Shown piece by piece: positions 28,614 through 38,504 of a DNA stretch of 64,000 nucleotides (positions are counted from its first letter, which is position 1; each line of letters opens with the position of its first letter). This DNA comes from Curtobacterium ammoniigenes NBRC 101786 (GTDB lineage Bacteria > Actinomycetota > Actinomycetes > Actinomycetales > Microbacteriaceae), in contig NZ_BCSV01000002.1 in the NCBI RefSeq assembly GCF_001571045.1, positions 372,001 to 436,000 of the forward strand. Reading direction: 5' to 3'. Made by a program: the position numbers and the translations under genes. The notes under the pieces were generated by a model. It was given only the letters and a program-made list of their open reading frames with translations, did no database searches and was not told where the DNA came from.

Positions 28614-29540
28614 TTACGGGACCAGGTGCCCCGCCGCGGTGAACAGGCGGTACCACTCCGGCCGGGTGAGCGTGACATCGGAGCCGGCGGCAGCCTCCCG
28701 AACGCGCTGCGGGTTCGTGGTGCCGAGCACGACCTGCATGTGCGCTGGATGACGCGTGATCCACGCGACGGCGATACCGATCGGCGTGACGCCGTACTGC
28801 GCCGCGAGCTCGTCGAGCACGTCGTTGAGCTCCGCGTACTCCGTGCGGTCACCGAGGAACACTCCGTCGAAGAAGCCCTTCTGGAACGGTGACCACGCCT
28901 GCAGCGTCATGGCGTGCATGCGCGAGTAGTTGAGGATGTCGTTGTCGCGATCGATCGACTGATCGAGTCCGCCCATGTTCGCCGAGACACCCTGCGCGAC
29001 GAGATTCGCGTGCGTGATGCTCAACTGCACCTGGTTGACCGCGAGCGGCTGCGTCACATGCTGCTTCAGGAGCTCGACCTGACCGGGCGTGTGGTTCGAG
29101 ACGCCGAAGGTGCGGACCTTGCCCGCGGCGGAGAGCTCGTCGAACGCGCGTGCGACCTCCTCCGGTTCGACGAGCGCGTCCGGGCGGTGCAGCAGCAGGA
29201 CGTCGATGTAGTCGGTGCGGAGCGCCGCGAGCGAGTCGTTGACCGATTCGATGATGTGCTCGTACGAGAAGTCGAAGTAGCCCTGCCGGATCCCGACCTT
29301 CGTCTGCAGAATGATCTCGGCCCGCTCCGCGTCGGACAGCGTCACTGCGGCGCCGAACCGCTCCTCGCAGCCGTGCCAGCCGCCATACACCGCGGCGTGG
29401 TCGAACATGGTTACTCCGGCCTCCCGGCTGGCGTCGTAGAGCGCGCGAATGTCCGTGTCGGACATGTCGTTGATGCGCATCAGGCCGACGATGACGTCGG
29501 ATGCGGTCAGGTTCGTCTGTGGCAACTCCAGTGTCTTCAC
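28614..29540 (-). CDS. aldo/keto reductase
   Basis: NADPH-type oxidoreductase of 308 residues with a TIM-barrel fold. The catalytic tetrad is complete: D47 (MFDHAAVYGG), Y52, K81 (LQTKVG) and H118 (LLLHRPD). The C-terminal cofactor region (VVLGTTNPQRVREAA) is typical of the YdhF/oxidoreductase subgroup. The start is a GTG at 29540 (VKTLELPQTNL); longer readings run through unrelated sequence. It is divergent from the kdp operon with a 166-bp gap. The substrate is unknown. Confidence 0.9.
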   Translation of the reverse strand: MKTLELPQTNLTASDVIVGLMRINDMSDTDIRALYDASREAGVTMFDHAAVYGGWHGCEERFGAAVTLSDAERAEIILQTKVGIRQGYFDFSYEHIIESVNDSLAALRTDYIDVLLLHRPDALVEPEEVARAFDELSAAGKVRTFGVSNHTPGQVELLKQHVTQPLAVNQVQLSITHANLVAQGVSANMGGLDQSIDRDNDILNYSRMHAMTLQAWSPFQKGFFDGVFLGDRTEYAELNDVLDELAAQYGVTPIGIAVAWITRHPAHMQVVLGTTNPQRVREAAAGSDVTLTRPEWYRLFTAAGHLVP

Positions 29541-29692
29541 GGTTCGATCCTGCCGTATGGGAGGCGCACGGGTGCTCCCGAAGAGCGTTAGGGAACCGTG
29601 AGGATCGCGATCGGGATCACCGCACGGAGCCACCATCGGTTCGACGCCCGGATCGGGCGGGGCAGCGCACCAGCGCCGCCAGGTGCAACCAC

Positions 29693-29697
29693 AGGAG
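29693..29697 (+). promoter_or_regulatory. ribosome-binding site AGGAG of the kdp leader ORF
   Basis: AGGAG lies 9 bases before the GTG at 29707 and supports a gene that would otherwise be dismissed as too short. Confidence 0.55.
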
Positions 29698-29706
29698 TTG
29701 GTCCTC

Positions 29707-29790
29707 GTGCTCGACGTACTCGTCGTCGCCGGCATTCTCGCGCTCTTCGGCGTGATCGCCCTGATCGCCAAGGGGGTCGAGCGGCTATGA
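29707..29790 (+). CDS. 27-residue membrane peptide leading the kdp operon
   Basis: Small frame GTG...TGA coding [16 protein letters not shown] then [11 protein letters not shown]: one hydrophobic helix of about 20 residues and a short charged tail. It has an AGGAG site 9 bases upstream, and its stop overlaps the kdpF start (ATGA), so kdpF translation is coupled to it. The shape resembles KdpF itself (single helix, basic tail) but the sequence differs. It is probably a second small accessory peptide of the KdpFABC complex or a translational leader. This is inference; it is too short for ordinary gene prediction. Confidence 0.62.
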   Translation: MLDVLVVAGILALFGVIALIAKGVERL

Positions 29791-29876
29791 CCGCGATCAC
29801 CGTCATCGCGGGCGTGCTCGCGATCGCCGCGATCGGCTACCTCGTGTGGGCACTCATCCGGCCGGAGCGCTTCTGA
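29787..29876 (+). CDS. kdpF: KdpF, small subunit of the K+-ATPase
   Basis: Single-helix protein of 29 residues ([20 protein letters not shown], ending WALIRPERF). KdpF stabilises the KdpFABC complex in the membrane, and the ending [12 protein letters not shown] is a hallmark of the family. It overlaps the upstream 27-codon gene by 4 bp and the kdpA start by one base (TGATG), the tight packing expected for stoichiometric expression. Confidence 0.92.
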   Translation: MTAITVIAGVLAIAAIGYLVWALIRPERF

Positions 29877-31579
29877 TGAGCGCCGCCAACGGAACCGACG
29901 CGGCGGCGACCTGGGCCGCCGTCGCGCAGATCGCAACGCTCGCGCTGCTCCTCACGCTCGCCCACCGGCCGCTCGGCGACTGGATGGCCCGCATGTACAC
30001 GAGCGCCCACCACGGGCGCGTCGAGCGCGGCGTGTACCGGCTCATCGGGGTGGACGCGGACGCCGAGCAGTCATGGCCGGCGTACCTCCGCGGTGTGCTG
30101 CTCTTCAGCGTCGTCGGTGTGCTCGCCGTCTACGCGATCCAGCGCCTGCAGGCGGTCCTGCCCGCGAGTCTCGGTCTGCCGGGCGTTCCGCCGGCGCTCG
30201 CGATGAACACGGCGATCTCCTTCGTCACCAACACGAACTGGCAGTCGTACTCGCCGGAGGCGACGCTCGGCTACACGGTGCAGATGGCGGCGCTCGCCGT
30301 GCAGAACTTCCTCTCCGCAGCGGTCGGCATCGCGGTCGCGGTGGCGCTGGTCCGCGGATTCGCGCGCCGCCGCGCGACGACGATCGGCAACGTCTGGGTC
30401 GACATCGTGCGCACGGTCGGTCGTCTGCTGCTGCCCGCGTCGTTCGTCCTGGCGATCGTGCTCGTCGCGGGCGGGTCGATCGACAACCTCCTCGCGCCGA
30501 CCACCGTGCACACCCTCGCCGGGGGTGTGCAGCACATCGCCGGCGGTCCGGTCGCGTCGCAGGAGGCGATCAAGGAACTCGGGACGAATGGCGGCGGCTT
30601 CTTCAACGCGAACTCCGCCCACCCGTTCGAGAACCCCCAGCCGTGGACGAATCTCCTCGAGATCTTCATGCTGCTCGTGATCCCGTTCAGCCTGCCGCGC
30701 ACGTTCGGTGTCATGGTCGGCGACCGTCGGCAGGGGATGGCGATCCTCGCGGCCATGGGAACCCTCTTCGTCATCTCGCTCGCGCTGATGTCGTGGATCG
30801 AGCTCGGCGGGTCCGGCGCCGCGGCGCACGCGGCCGGCGCCGCCATGGAGGGCAAGGAGGTGCGGTTCGGCATCCTCGGGTCCACCCTGTTCGACACGTC
30901 GTCCACGCTGACCTCGACCGGCGCGGTGAACAGCGCGATCGACAGCATGACGCCGCTCGCCGGCATGATGGCGATGCTGAACATGATGCTCGGCGAGATC
31001 GCGCCGGGCGGGGTCGGATCCGGCCTCTACGGCATGCTCATGGTCGCCGTGATCACGGTCTTCATCGCCGGCCTGCTCGTCGGACGCACCCCCGAATTCG
31101 TGGGCAAGAAGATCCGCGGCCGGGAGATGACGTTCGCGTCGCTGTACGTGCTCGTCACGCCCGCGATCGTGCTCCTCGGCACCGGGCTGTCGCTTGCGAT
31201 CCCGGCTGCCCGACACAGCATCACCACCACGAGCATCCTCAATCCCGGCACGCATGGACTCTCCGAAGTGCTGTACGCGTTCACGAGCGCCGCGAACAAC
31301 AACGGCTCCGCGTTCGGCGGTCTCACCGCCGACACCGGCTGGCTGAACTGGGCGCTGGCGGCGTCGATGGCGCTTGGCCGCTTCGTCCCGATCGTGTTCG
31401 TGCTCGCGCTCGCCGGCTCGCTCGCCGCGCAGGAGCACGTGCCCGAGACCGCCGGAACACTCCCGACGCACCGCCCCCTGTTCGTCGGACTGCTCGGTGG
31501 CGTCGCGGTCATCGTCACCGCGCTCACCTATTTCCCGGTGCTCGCACTGGGACCCCTCGCGGAAGGACTCCAGCGATGA
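29876..31579 (+). CDS. kdpA: KdpA, potassium-binding channel subunit
   Basis: K+-translocating subunit of 567 residues, about ten membrane helices, related to the SKT channel superfamily with four selectivity-filter-like loops. Visible family segments are [36 protein letters not shown], and [15 protein letters not shown], which contribute to the K+-selective pore. The ATG overlaps the kdpF stop. It works with KdpB (ATPase), KdpC and KdpF for high-affinity uptake under K+ limitation. Confidence 0.97.
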   Translation: MSAANGTDAAATWAAVAQIATLALLLTLAHRPLGDWMARMYTSAHHGRVERGVYRLIGVDADAEQSWPAYLRGVLLFSVVGVLAVYAIQRLQAVLPASLGLPGVPPALAMNTAISFVTNTNWQSYSPEATLGYTVQMAALAVQNFLSAAVGIAVAVALVRGFARRRATTIGNVWVDIVRTVGRLLLPASFVLAIVLVAGGSIDNLLAPTTVHTLAGGVQHIAGGPVASQEAIKELGTNGGGFFNANSAHPFENPQPWTNLLEIFMLLVIPFSLPRTFGVMVGDRRQGMAILAAMGTLFVISLALMSWIELGGSGAAAHAAGAAMEGKEVRFGILGSTLFDTSSTLTSTGAVNSAIDSMTPLAGMMAMLNMMLGEIAPGGVGSGLYGMLMVAVITVFIAGLLVGRTPEFVGKKIRGREMTFASLYVLVTPAIVLLGTGLSLAIPAARHSITTTSILNPGTHGLSEVLYAFTSAANNNGSAFGGLTADTGWLNWALAASMALGRFVPIVFVLALAGSLAAQEHVPETAGTLPTHRPLFVGLLGGVAVIVTALTYFPVLALGPLAEGLQR

Positions 31580-33735
31580 CCACCGTCCACCCTGAGGTGC
31601 ACTCCGACGCGCACGACGCCGCTGCGGCGCCGACCGGCACTCGTCGCACAAGCGGCGCGTTCGGTCCGCGGCAGCTGGTCGCGAGCCTCCCTGGCGCGCT
31701 CCGGAAGTTCGATCCGCGTGCGATGTGGAAGAACCCTGTCATGTTCCTCGTCGAGGTGGGCGCGGCGCTCACCACGGCGACCGCGATCGTCGAGCCATTC
31801 GCCGGAGGCTCGGCCGCCACGGCGTCCGCGCGCGTCCCCATCGCGTTCACCTGGGCGATCGCCGTCTGGCTCTGGCTGACCGTGCTCTTCGCGAATCTCG
31901 CCGAGTCGGTCGCGGAGGGCCGCGGGAAGGCGCAGGCCGACGCGCTGCGCAAGACCCGCAGCACGTCGGTCGCCGCCCGGGTGGTTCGGTACGACGAGCG
32001 AGCGGACGCGGCGGCGCTGCGGGTCGAGTTGGAGGCTGTTGCGAGCGTCGATCTTGCAAAGGGCGACGTCGTCGTGGTCACCGCCGGCGAGGTGATCCCC
32101 GGTGACGGCGACGTTGTCGAGGGCATCGCCTCGGTCGACGAGTCCGCGGTCACGGGCGAGTCGGCACCCGTCATCCGCGAGTCCGGTGGGGATCGCTCGG
32201 CGGTCACCGGCGGAACGCGAGTGCTGTCCGACCGGATCGTCGTGCGGATCACCTCGACGCCGGGCGAGACGTTCATCGACCGGATGATCCGCCTGGTCGA
32301 GGGCGCCGCGCGGCAGAAGACGCCGAACGAGATCGCGCTGAGCATCCTGCTCGCGTCGCTGTCGATCGTGTTCGTGATCGTGTGCCTCACGATGCAGCCG
32401 ATCGCAGGCCTCGTCGGCGCGTCCGTCAGTGTTCCCGTGCTCATCGCGCTGCTCGTCTGCCTCATTCCGACGACCATCGGCGCGCTGCTGTCGGCGATCG
32501 GCATCGCCGGGATGGACCGCCTCGTGCAGCGCAATGTGCTCGCGATGTCGGGTCGCGCCGTGGAGGCGGCCGGGGATATCACCACGCTCCTCCTCGACAA
32601 GACCGGCACGATCACGTACGGAAACCGGCAGGCGTCGCGCGTGGTGCCGGTCGGCGCGGTCACCGAGGCCGAGCTCCTCGCCGCGTCCGCGCTGTCCTCG
32701 GCGGCCGACACCACGCCGGAGGGGCGCTCGATCGTCGCGCTCGCCGAGGCCGCGGGGCAGTCCCCGATCGCGCCCGGGGATGCTGCCGAGGTTCCGTTCA
32801 CCGCGCAGACCCGCATGTCGGGGCTCGACCTGCCGGACGGCACCGAGATCCGGAAGGGTGCGGCGTCGGCCGTGCTTGCGTGGGCGGGGGCCGGACAGGA
32901 GGCGCTGGTCGCCGACGTCGAACGGATCGTCGCCGAGATCTCGGATCAGGGCGGCACGCCACTCGTCGTCGCGCGGCGTACGGCGGACGGAACCACGAGC
33001 CTCCTGGGCGTCGTCCACCTGAAGGATGTCGTCAAGACCGGCATCAAGGAACGGTTCGCGGAGATGCGGGCGATGGGTATCCGGACGGTGATGATCACCG
33101 GCGACAACCCTCGCACGGCTGCCGCGATCGCCGCGGAGGCCGGCGTGGACGACTTCCTCGCGGAAGCGACTCCGGAGGACAAACTCGCGCTCATCCGCAA
33201 GGAGCAGGAGGGCGGGAACCTCGTCGCGATGACCGGCGACGGCACGAACGACGCTCCCGCGCTCGCCCAGGCCGACGTCGGTGTGGCGATGAACACCGGG
33301 ACGACCGCCGCGAAGGAGGCCGGCAACATGGTTGACCTCGACTCCGACCCGACGAAGCTCATCGACATCGTCCGCATCGGCAAGCAGCTGCTCATCACGC
33401 GCGGCGCGCTCACGACCTTCTCGATCGCGAACGACGTCGCGAAGTACTTCGCGATCATCCCGGCGATGTTCCAGGTCGCGTTCCCCGGCCTCGCGGTGCT
33501 GAACGTCATGCAGCTGCACTCGCCCGCGTCCGCGATCCTCAGCGCCGTGATCTTCAACGCACTCGTGATCATCGGGCTGATCCCGCTGTCGCTGCGCGGG
33601 GTCGCCTACCGCGCAGCATCCGCGTCGAGCGTGCTCGGCCGCAACCTGCTCGTCTACGGGCTCGGCGGCATCATCGTGCCGTTCGTCGGCATCAAGATCA
33701 TCGACCTCATCGTCGGGCTCATCCCCGGCTTCTGA
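31576..33735 (+). CDS. kdpB: KdpB, P-type ATPase catalytic subunit
   Basis: P-type ATPase of 719 residues that energises K+ uptake. The phosphorylated aspartate is D341 in DKTGTITYG; the TGES motif (VTGESAPVI), the nucleotide-binding KGA region ([13 protein letters not shown]) and the hinge motif ([20 protein letters not shown]) are all present. It has an N-terminal extension of ~45 Ala/His/Thr-rich residues before the usual start region ([18 protein letters not shown]). The ATG overlaps the kdpA stop by 4 bp. Confidence 0.97.
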   Translation: MTTVHPEVHSDAHDAAAAPTGTRRTSGAFGPRQLVASLPGALRKFDPRAMWKNPVMFLVEVGAALTTATAIVEPFAGGSAATASARVPIAFTWAIAVWLWLTVLFANLAESVAEGRGKAQADALRKTRSTSVAARVVRYDERADAAALRVELEAVASVDLAKGDVVVVTAGEVIPGDGDVVEGIASVDESAVTGESAPVIRESGGDRSAVTGGTRVLSDRIVVRITSTPGETFIDRMIRLVEGAARQKTPNEIALSILLASLSIVFVIVCLTMQPIAGLVGASVSVPVLIALLVCLIPTTIGALLSAIGIAGMDRLVQRNVLAMSGRAVEAAGDITTLLLDKTGTITYGNRQASRVVPVGAVTEAELLAASALSSAADTTPEGRSIVALAEAAGQSPIAPGDAAEVPFTAQTRMSGLDLPDGTEIRKGAASAVLAWAGAGQEALVADVERIVAEISDQGGTPLVVARRTADGTTSLLGVVHLKDVVKTGIKERFAEMRAMGIRTVMITGDNPRTAAAIAAEAGVDDFLAEATPEDKLALIRKEQEGGNLVAMTGDGTNDAPALAQADVGVAMNTGTTAAKEAGNMVDLDSDPTKLIDIVRIGKQLLITRGALTTFSIANDVAKYFAIIPAMFQVAFPGLAVLNVMQLHSPASAILSAVIFNALVIIGLIPLSLRGVAYRAASASSVLGRNLLVYGLGGIIVPFVGIKIIDLIVGLIPGF

Positions 33736-33769
33736 CGCAGCATCCGCTGCACTGTCCAGGAGGGACGCC

Positions 33770-34390
33770 ATGCCTCGTTCACGCACCGCACTCCGGTCCG
33801 GCGGGGTCGCCATCCGGCTCACCCTGCTCAGCACCGTCGTGCTCGGCATCGCCTATCCGTTGGCCGTCTGGGGTGTCGCGCAGGTCGCGCTGCCCGGGCC
33901 GGCGAACGGCTCACTGCTCCGCGACGCCAACGGCGTCGTCGTCGGCTCCGCGCACATCGGCCAGTCGTTCGCCGCATCGAAGACGGTGTCGGCCGCGTCG
34001 GCAGCGCGGTGGTTCCAGTCCCGCCCCTCCGCAGCGGGGACCGGCTACGACGCGAACGCGTCCTCACCGTCCAACCTCGGTCCGAACAATCCGACGCTGA
34101 CGCACGCCATCGACCAGGCGAAAGCCGCGATCGCGAAGGCCGATCACGTCGACCCGGCGACGATTCCGGCGGACGCGGTCACCGCCTCCGGATCGGGGCT
34201 GGATCCGGACATCAGCCCCGCGTATGCCGACGAGCAGGTCGCCCGGGTCGCCGCGGCGCGCGGACTGTCGGTGACGGCGGTGCGGAACCTCGTCGCCGCG
34301 CACACGCATGGGCGGCAGCTCGGATTCCTCGGCGAGCCGACCGTCAACGTGCTCGAGCTGAATCTCGCGCTGACCGCGCTGCACGACTGA
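33770..34390 (+). CDS. kdpC: KdpC, accessory subunit
   Basis: Subunit of 206 residues with one N-terminal membrane helix (LTLLSTVVLGIAYPLAVWGVAQ, about 16-38) and a periplasmic domain. Family marks include GSLLRDANGVVVGSAHIGQSF, FQSRPSAAGTGYDANASSPSNLGP and a C-terminal GEPTVNVLELNLALTAL. It binds near KdpA/KdpB and raises nucleotide affinity. A strong ribosome site (AGGAGGGACGCC) precedes the ATG, 34 bp after kdpB. Confidence 0.96.
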   Translation: MPRSRTALRSGGVAIRLTLLSTVVLGIAYPLAVWGVAQVALPGPANGSLLRDANGVVVGSAHIGQSFAASKTVSAASAARWFQSRPSAAGTGYDANASSPSNLGPNNPTLTHAIDQAKAAIAKADHVDPATIPADAVTASGSGLDPDISPAYADEQVARVAAARGLSVTAVRNLVAAHTHGRQLGFLGEPTVNVLELNLALTALHD

Positions 34391-34415
34391 GCCCCGCCAC
34401 CGATCACGCACGCGA

Positions 34416-34421
34416 GATGAT
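34416..34421 (+). promoter_or_regulatory. possible -10 box GATGAT for a separate kdpDE transcript
   Basis: GATGAT ends 6 bases before the kdpD ATG, the same arrangement as before the polymerase gene at 26543. No Shine-Dalgarno sequence is seen. Confidence 0.3.
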
Positions 34422-34427
34422 GGGCAC

Positions 34428-36935
34428 ATGAAACGCGGCCGCCTTCGGGTGCTGCTCGGCGCCGCTCCCGGCGTCGGCAAGACGTACACGATGCTCGAAG
34501 AGGGGCGACGGCTGCGCGACGAAGGCCGCGACGTGGTCGTCGCCGTCGTCGAGACGCACGGTCGGGCCGCGACGGCGGCGGTGCTCGGCGACCTCGAGGT
34601 CGTACCCCGACGGGTCATCGCCCACCGCGGGGTCGAGCTCGACGATCTCGATCTCGACGCGGTCATCGCCCGTCGACCGGATGTCGCCCTCGTCGACGAG
34701 CTGGCGCACACGAACGCGCCCGGCACCGGTCACGACAAACGCTGGGAGGACGTGCAGTCGCTCCTCGACGCGGGCATCGATGTCATCTCGACGGTGAACA
34801 TCCAGCATCTGCAGTCGCTGAGCGACGTGGTGCGCGACATCACCGGGACGGTGCAGCGGGAGACCGTGCCGGACGCCATCGTGCGCGCCGCCGATCAGAT
34901 CGAGGTCGTCGATCTCGCACCCGAGGCGCTGCGAGAACGACTCGCGGACGGCCTCGTGTACCCGGCGACGCGGATCGATGCGGCGCTGTCGAACTACTTT
35001 CGCCTCGGCAACCTGACGGCCTTGCGGGAACTCGCCCTGCTGTGGCTGGCGGACGACGTCGACGACGCGCTGAAGTCATACCGCGCCGAGCACGGCATCG
35101 ACCACAAATGGGAGGCGCGGGACCGGGTGCTCGTCGCGCTCACCGGCGGCCCGGAGGGCGAGACACTCCTCCGGCGTGGTGCACGCATCGCCGCGCGGTC
35201 CGCGGGCGGCGAGCTCGCCGCGGTCCACGTCACGACGAACGACGGCCTCCGCGAACGGCACCCCGGGGCGCTGTCCCAGCAGCGGGCGCTCGTCGAACAG
35301 CTCGGCGGCACCTACCACCAGGTCGTCGGCGACGACGTGCCCACGACGCTGGTGCGATTCGCTCGGTCGATCGACGCGACGCAGCTCGTCATCGGCGTGA
35401 GCCGTCGGAGCCGACTCCTCGCCGCGATCACCGGGCCGGGCATCGGGGCGACGGTGATCCGGGAGTCCGGCGACATCGACGTGCACATCGTCACGCATGA
35501 GCGCGCCGGTCGTGGGTTCTCACTGCCACGGCTCGGCGGCAGTCTCACGCCGGCGCGAATCATCTCCGCGTTCGTCCTCGCGATCGTCGTGGGGCCGCTG
35601 CTCACGCTCGTCATGTCGGTGTTCCGCAGCCCCGACGCAATCACGGTCGAGGTGCTCGCCTATCAGATGCTCGTGCTCCTCGTGGCGCTCGTCGGCGGGT
35701 TCTGGCCCGCGGTGTTCGCCGCGGTGCTCTCCGGGCTCTCGCTCGACTTCTTCTTCGTGCAGCCGCTCTACCGGATCACCGTGCAGCGACCGTGGCACCT
35801 CGCTGCCCTCGTGCTCTACGTGGCGAGCGCGGTCACGGTGAGCCTCGTCGTCGACCGGTCGGCGCGGCGGTCGCGGACCGCGAAACGCGCCGCGGCCGAG
35901 TCCGCGCTGCTCGTCGGGATCGCGGGGAGCGTGCTCCGCGGCGACGACGCGCTCCAGGCGCTCGTCGACCGGGCGCGCGAGGCGTTCGGGTTCCGCGGTG
36001 TCCGGGTCCGGCAGGCCGGCGAGACCATCGCCGAATCCGGAACGGTCGCCGACGTGCCGGACGCGACGTCGAGCCTCCGGTCCGGAGGCACGCTCGAGTT
36101 CGCCGGACCGGTCCCCGAACCGGGGCAGCGACGCCTGCTCCGGGTGGTCGAGCAGCAGATCGATGCAGCGCTCGAACACCGGACCCTCAGCCGTGCGGCG
36201 GACAACGCGGAGCGGATCGCCGCAGCGGACCGGGTTCGCAGCGCGATCCTCGCCGCGGTCAGTCACGATGTGCGACGGCCGCTCGCGGCGGCGACCACGG
36301 CGATCCAGGGCCTCCGCGATCACGACATCGCACTGACCGACGCCGAGCACGAGGTCCTGCTCGCGACCGCCGACGAGAGCCTCCGTGCGCTCGCGAGTCT
36401 TCTCGCGGACCTGCTCGACGTCTCCCGCGTGCAGGCGGGGGTCCTCGCGATCAACGCCGTGCCGACCACGCTCGACACCGTCGTCGCACCGGCCCTCGAC
36501 GAGCTCGAGCTCGGCCCGGATTCGATCGATCTCGACCTGCCGCCCGACCTGCCGCGCGTTCTCGCCGATCCGGTGCTCCTGCAGCGCGTCGTCGTGAATC
36601 TGCTGTCGAACGCACTGCGGTTCGCGCCGGAGGGCACGCAGGTCCGGGTGGCGGCGAGCGCGTTCGACGGCAACGTCGAGCTTCGGATCGCCGATCGTGG
36701 ACCTGGGATCCCGGACGAGCGCCGTGACGACGTCTTCAGTCCGTTCCAACGGCTCGGCGATACCGACAACACGACCGGGCTGGGGCTGGGGCTCGCCCTG
36801 GCACGCGGGTTCACCGAGGGCATGGGCGGCAGTATCGAGGTGGACGACACACCGGGAGGCGGGCTCACCATGGTCGTTCGGCTTCCGATCGCCGGTTTCA
36901 TCGGCGTGAGCGCTGTGACGGCGGGTGTCGCATGA
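34428..36935 (+). CDS. kdpD: KdpD, K+-sensing histidine kinase
   Basis: Sensor kinase of 835 residues. In order: KdpD N-terminal domain with Walker A (GAAPGVGKTYTML) and Walker B-like VDELAHTNAPG (about 1-210); a Usp-like domain (about 230-360); four membrane helices of the DUF4118 region (about 375-490); a GAF-like part; then the kinase core with phospho-accepting H613 in AVSHDVRRP and the ATP-binding N, G1 and G2 boxes (NLLSNALRFAP, RIADRGPGIP, TGLGLGLALARG). It controls KdpE in response to K+ and osmotic state. It overlaps kdpE by 4 bp. Confidence 0.96.
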   Translation: MKRGRLRVLLGAAPGVGKTYTMLEEGRRLRDEGRDVVVAVVETHGRAATAAVLGDLEVVPRRVIAHRGVELDDLDLDAVIARRPDVALVDELAHTNAPGTGHDKRWEDVQSLLDAGIDVISTVNIQHLQSLSDVVRDITGTVQRETVPDAIVRAADQIEVVDLAPEALRERLADGLVYPATRIDAALSNYFRLGNLTALRELALLWLADDVDDALKSYRAEHGIDHKWEARDRVLVALTGGPEGETLLRRGARIAARSAGGELAAVHVTTNDGLRERHPGALSQQRALVEQLGGTYHQVVGDDVPTTLVRFARSIDATQLVIGVSRRSRLLAAITGPGIGATVIRESGDIDVHIVTHERAGRGFSLPRLGGSLTPARIISAFVLAIVVGPLLTLVMSVFRSPDAITVEVLAYQMLVLLVALVGGFWPAVFAAVLSGLSLDFFFVQPLYRITVQRPWHLAALVLYVASAVTVSLVVDRSARRSRTAKRAAAESALLVGIAGSVLRGDDALQALVDRAREAFGFRGVRVRQAGETIAESGTVADVPDATSSLRSGGTLEFAGPVPEPGQRRLLRVVEQQIDAALEHRTLSRAADNAERIAAADRVRSAILAAVSHDVRRPLAAATTAIQGLRDHDIALTDAEHEVLLATADESLRALASLLADLLDVSRVQAGVLAINAVPTTLDTVVAPALDELELGPDSIDLDLPPDLPRVLADPVLLQRVVVNLLSNALRFAPEGTQVRVAASAFDGNVELRIADRGPGIPDERRDDVFSPFQRLGDTDNTTGLGLGLALARGFTEGMGGSIEVDDTPGGGLTMVVRLPIAGFIGVSAVTAGVA

Positions 36936-37612
36936 AGGTACTCGTCGCCGACGACGACGCGCAGCTCGCGCGGGCGCTCGCGATCACGCTCGGTGCGCGG
37001 GGATACGAGTTGGTGGTCGCGCGCGATGGGCGCGCCGCCCTCGACGCGGTCATCACGGAGCGTCCGGACATCGTCATGCTCGATCTCGGCATGCCGCGAC
37101 TCGATGGGATCGGGGTGCTGCAGGCGATCCGCGCGTGGTCGACCGTGCCGGTGCTGGTGCTGTCCGGTCGAACCGACGCCGCCGACAAGATCGAGGCGCT
37201 CGACGCAGGCGCGGACGACTACGTGACGAAGCCGTTCCAGATGGACGAGCTGCTCGCGCGGCTTCGGGCACTCGGGAGGCGCGTGACACCGGTCGCGGAG
37301 GCGTCGCCGACGGTTCGCATCGGCGACCTGACCGTGGATCTGGTCGCGAAGCAGGTCACGACCCCGTCCGGGCCGCCGGTGCGCCTGACGCCGACGGAGT
37401 GGCGATTGTTGGAGGTGTTCCTCGCGAACCCCGGCACCCTGCTGACCCGGGAGATGCTGCTGACGCAGGTCTGGGGGCCCGCGCACGGTTCCGATTCGGG
37501 CTACCTCCGCCTGTTCATGGCGCAACTGCGTCGGAAACTCGAGCCCGATCCGAGTAATCCGCGGTTCTTCACCACGGAGGCCGGCATGGGGTACCGATTC
37601 ACCGGCGCCTGA
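36932..37612 (+). CDS. kdpE: KdpE, OmpR-type response regulator
   Basis: Response regulator of 226 residues that activates kdpFABC. The receiver domain has the acidic pair (VADDDAQ), phosphorylated D51 (VMLDLGMP) and conserved Lys in DDYVTKPF. The C-terminal winged helix (LTPTEWRLLEVFLANPGTLLTREMLLTQVWG ... YLRLFMAQLRRKLEPDP) is of OmpR/PhoB type and ends TEAGMGYRFTG. The start overlaps the kdpD stop (ATGA). Confidence 0.96.
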   Translation: MKVLVADDDAQLARALAITLGARGYELVVARDGRAALDAVITERPDIVMLDLGMPRLDGIGVLQAIRAWSTVPVLVLSGRTDAADKIEALDAGADDYVTKPFQMDELLARLRALGRRVTPVAEASPTVRIGDLTVDLVAKQVTTPSGPPVRLTPTEWRLLEVFLANPGTLLTREMLLTQVWGPAHGSDSGYLRLFMAQLRRKLEPDPSNPRFFTTEAGMGYRFTGA

Positions 37613-37689
37613 CATCCGTACGGACGCATGCGTTCGCACCTACACTTGCGAGGTACTGGCTGCCCGGTGACCACCAGGAGGGATCGCAG

Positions 37690-38472
37690 ATGACGTTGCC
37701 CACCCGGGGCACGGCCCGCCCGCTCGCGGCGCAGCGCGCGCTGCTCTTCGACCTCGACGGCGTTCTCACGCCGACGGCGGCCGTGCACATGCGCGCGTGG
37801 GCGCGCCTGTTCGGTCCGTACCTCGAGCAGCACGGCGCAGCGCCGTACACCGACGACGACTATTTCCGATACGTCGACGGCAAGCCCCGGTACGACGGCG
37901 TTCGGTCGCTGCTCCAAGCGCGCGGGATCGACCTGCCCGAAGGCGCCCCGTCCGACTCACCCGATGCAGACACGGTCTGCGGTCTCGGCAATCGGAAGAA
38001 CGCGGCGTTCACCGCCGAGCTGACCGAGCACGGCGTCGATGCCTACCCCGGGTCGATGGCCTTCCTCGATGCGGCGATGGCCGCCGGGTATCGCGTCGCG
38101 GTGGTCTCGAGTTCAGCGAACGCGCGGTCCGTGCTCGACGCAGCAGGTATCCTCGATCGATTCCCTGTCATCGTCGATGGGACTGTCGCGTCGGCGGACG
38201 GACTCGCCGGGAAACCGGCGCCCGATACATTCCTCGATGCTGCGACACGCCTCGGCTGCTCTGCGGATGAGTCGGTGGTGATCGAAGACGCCACCTCGGG
38301 TGTCGAAGCGGGCCGGAATGGTCGCTTCGGGCTCGTGGTCGGTGTGGATCGTGGTGTCGGCGCGGCAGCGCTGACCGAACATGGCGCCGACGTCGTCGTC
38401 ACGGATCTCGACCAGCTGATTTCGGGCCTCCGCGGAGGCTCGGATGCGGCCGGTCCTGCACCGACCCGCTGA
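37690..38472 (+). CDS. HAD hydrolase, beta-phosphoglucomutase type
   Basis: HAD-superfamily phosphotransferase of 260 residues. The nucleophile D21 and acid/base D23 lie in LLFDLDGVL; motif II (VVSSSANARS), motif III lysine (GKPAPDTFLDAA) and motif IV (SVVIEDATSGVEAG) follow. Next to a GH65 phosphorylase such enzymes convert beta-glucose-1-phosphate to glucose-6-phosphate. The insert TAAVHMRAWARLF matches the helical cap of this group. An AGGAGGGATCGCAG site precedes the ATG, and the phosphorylase gene begins 32 bp downstream. Confidence 0.9.
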   Translation: MTLPTRGTARPLAAQRALLFDLDGVLTPTAAVHMRAWARLFGPYLEQHGAAPYTDDDYFRYVDGKPRYDGVRSLLQARGIDLPEGAPSDSPDADTVCGLGNRKNAAFTAELTEHGVDAYPGSMAFLDAAMAAGYRVAVVSSSANARSVLDAAGILDRFPVIVDGTVASADGLAGKPAPDTFLDAATRLGCSADESVVIEDATSGVEAGRNGRFGLVVGVDRGVGAAALTEHGADVVVTDLDQLISGLRGGSDAAGPAPTR

Positions 38473-38504
38473 ACCCGACCGTCCACACCCGATACCGGAC
38501 CGCC

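Noticed and set aside
29541..29706. Riboswitch-like leader (for example a c-di-AMP element) before kdp
   Set aside because: The 166-bp gap showed no recognisable conserved riboswitch core by eye. A covariance-model search would be needed to call one.
30071..33849. Long open frames antisense to kdpA and kdpB
   Set aside because: They lie wholly opposite conserved kdp genes and consist of Arg/Asp/Glu/His-rich low-complexity sequence.
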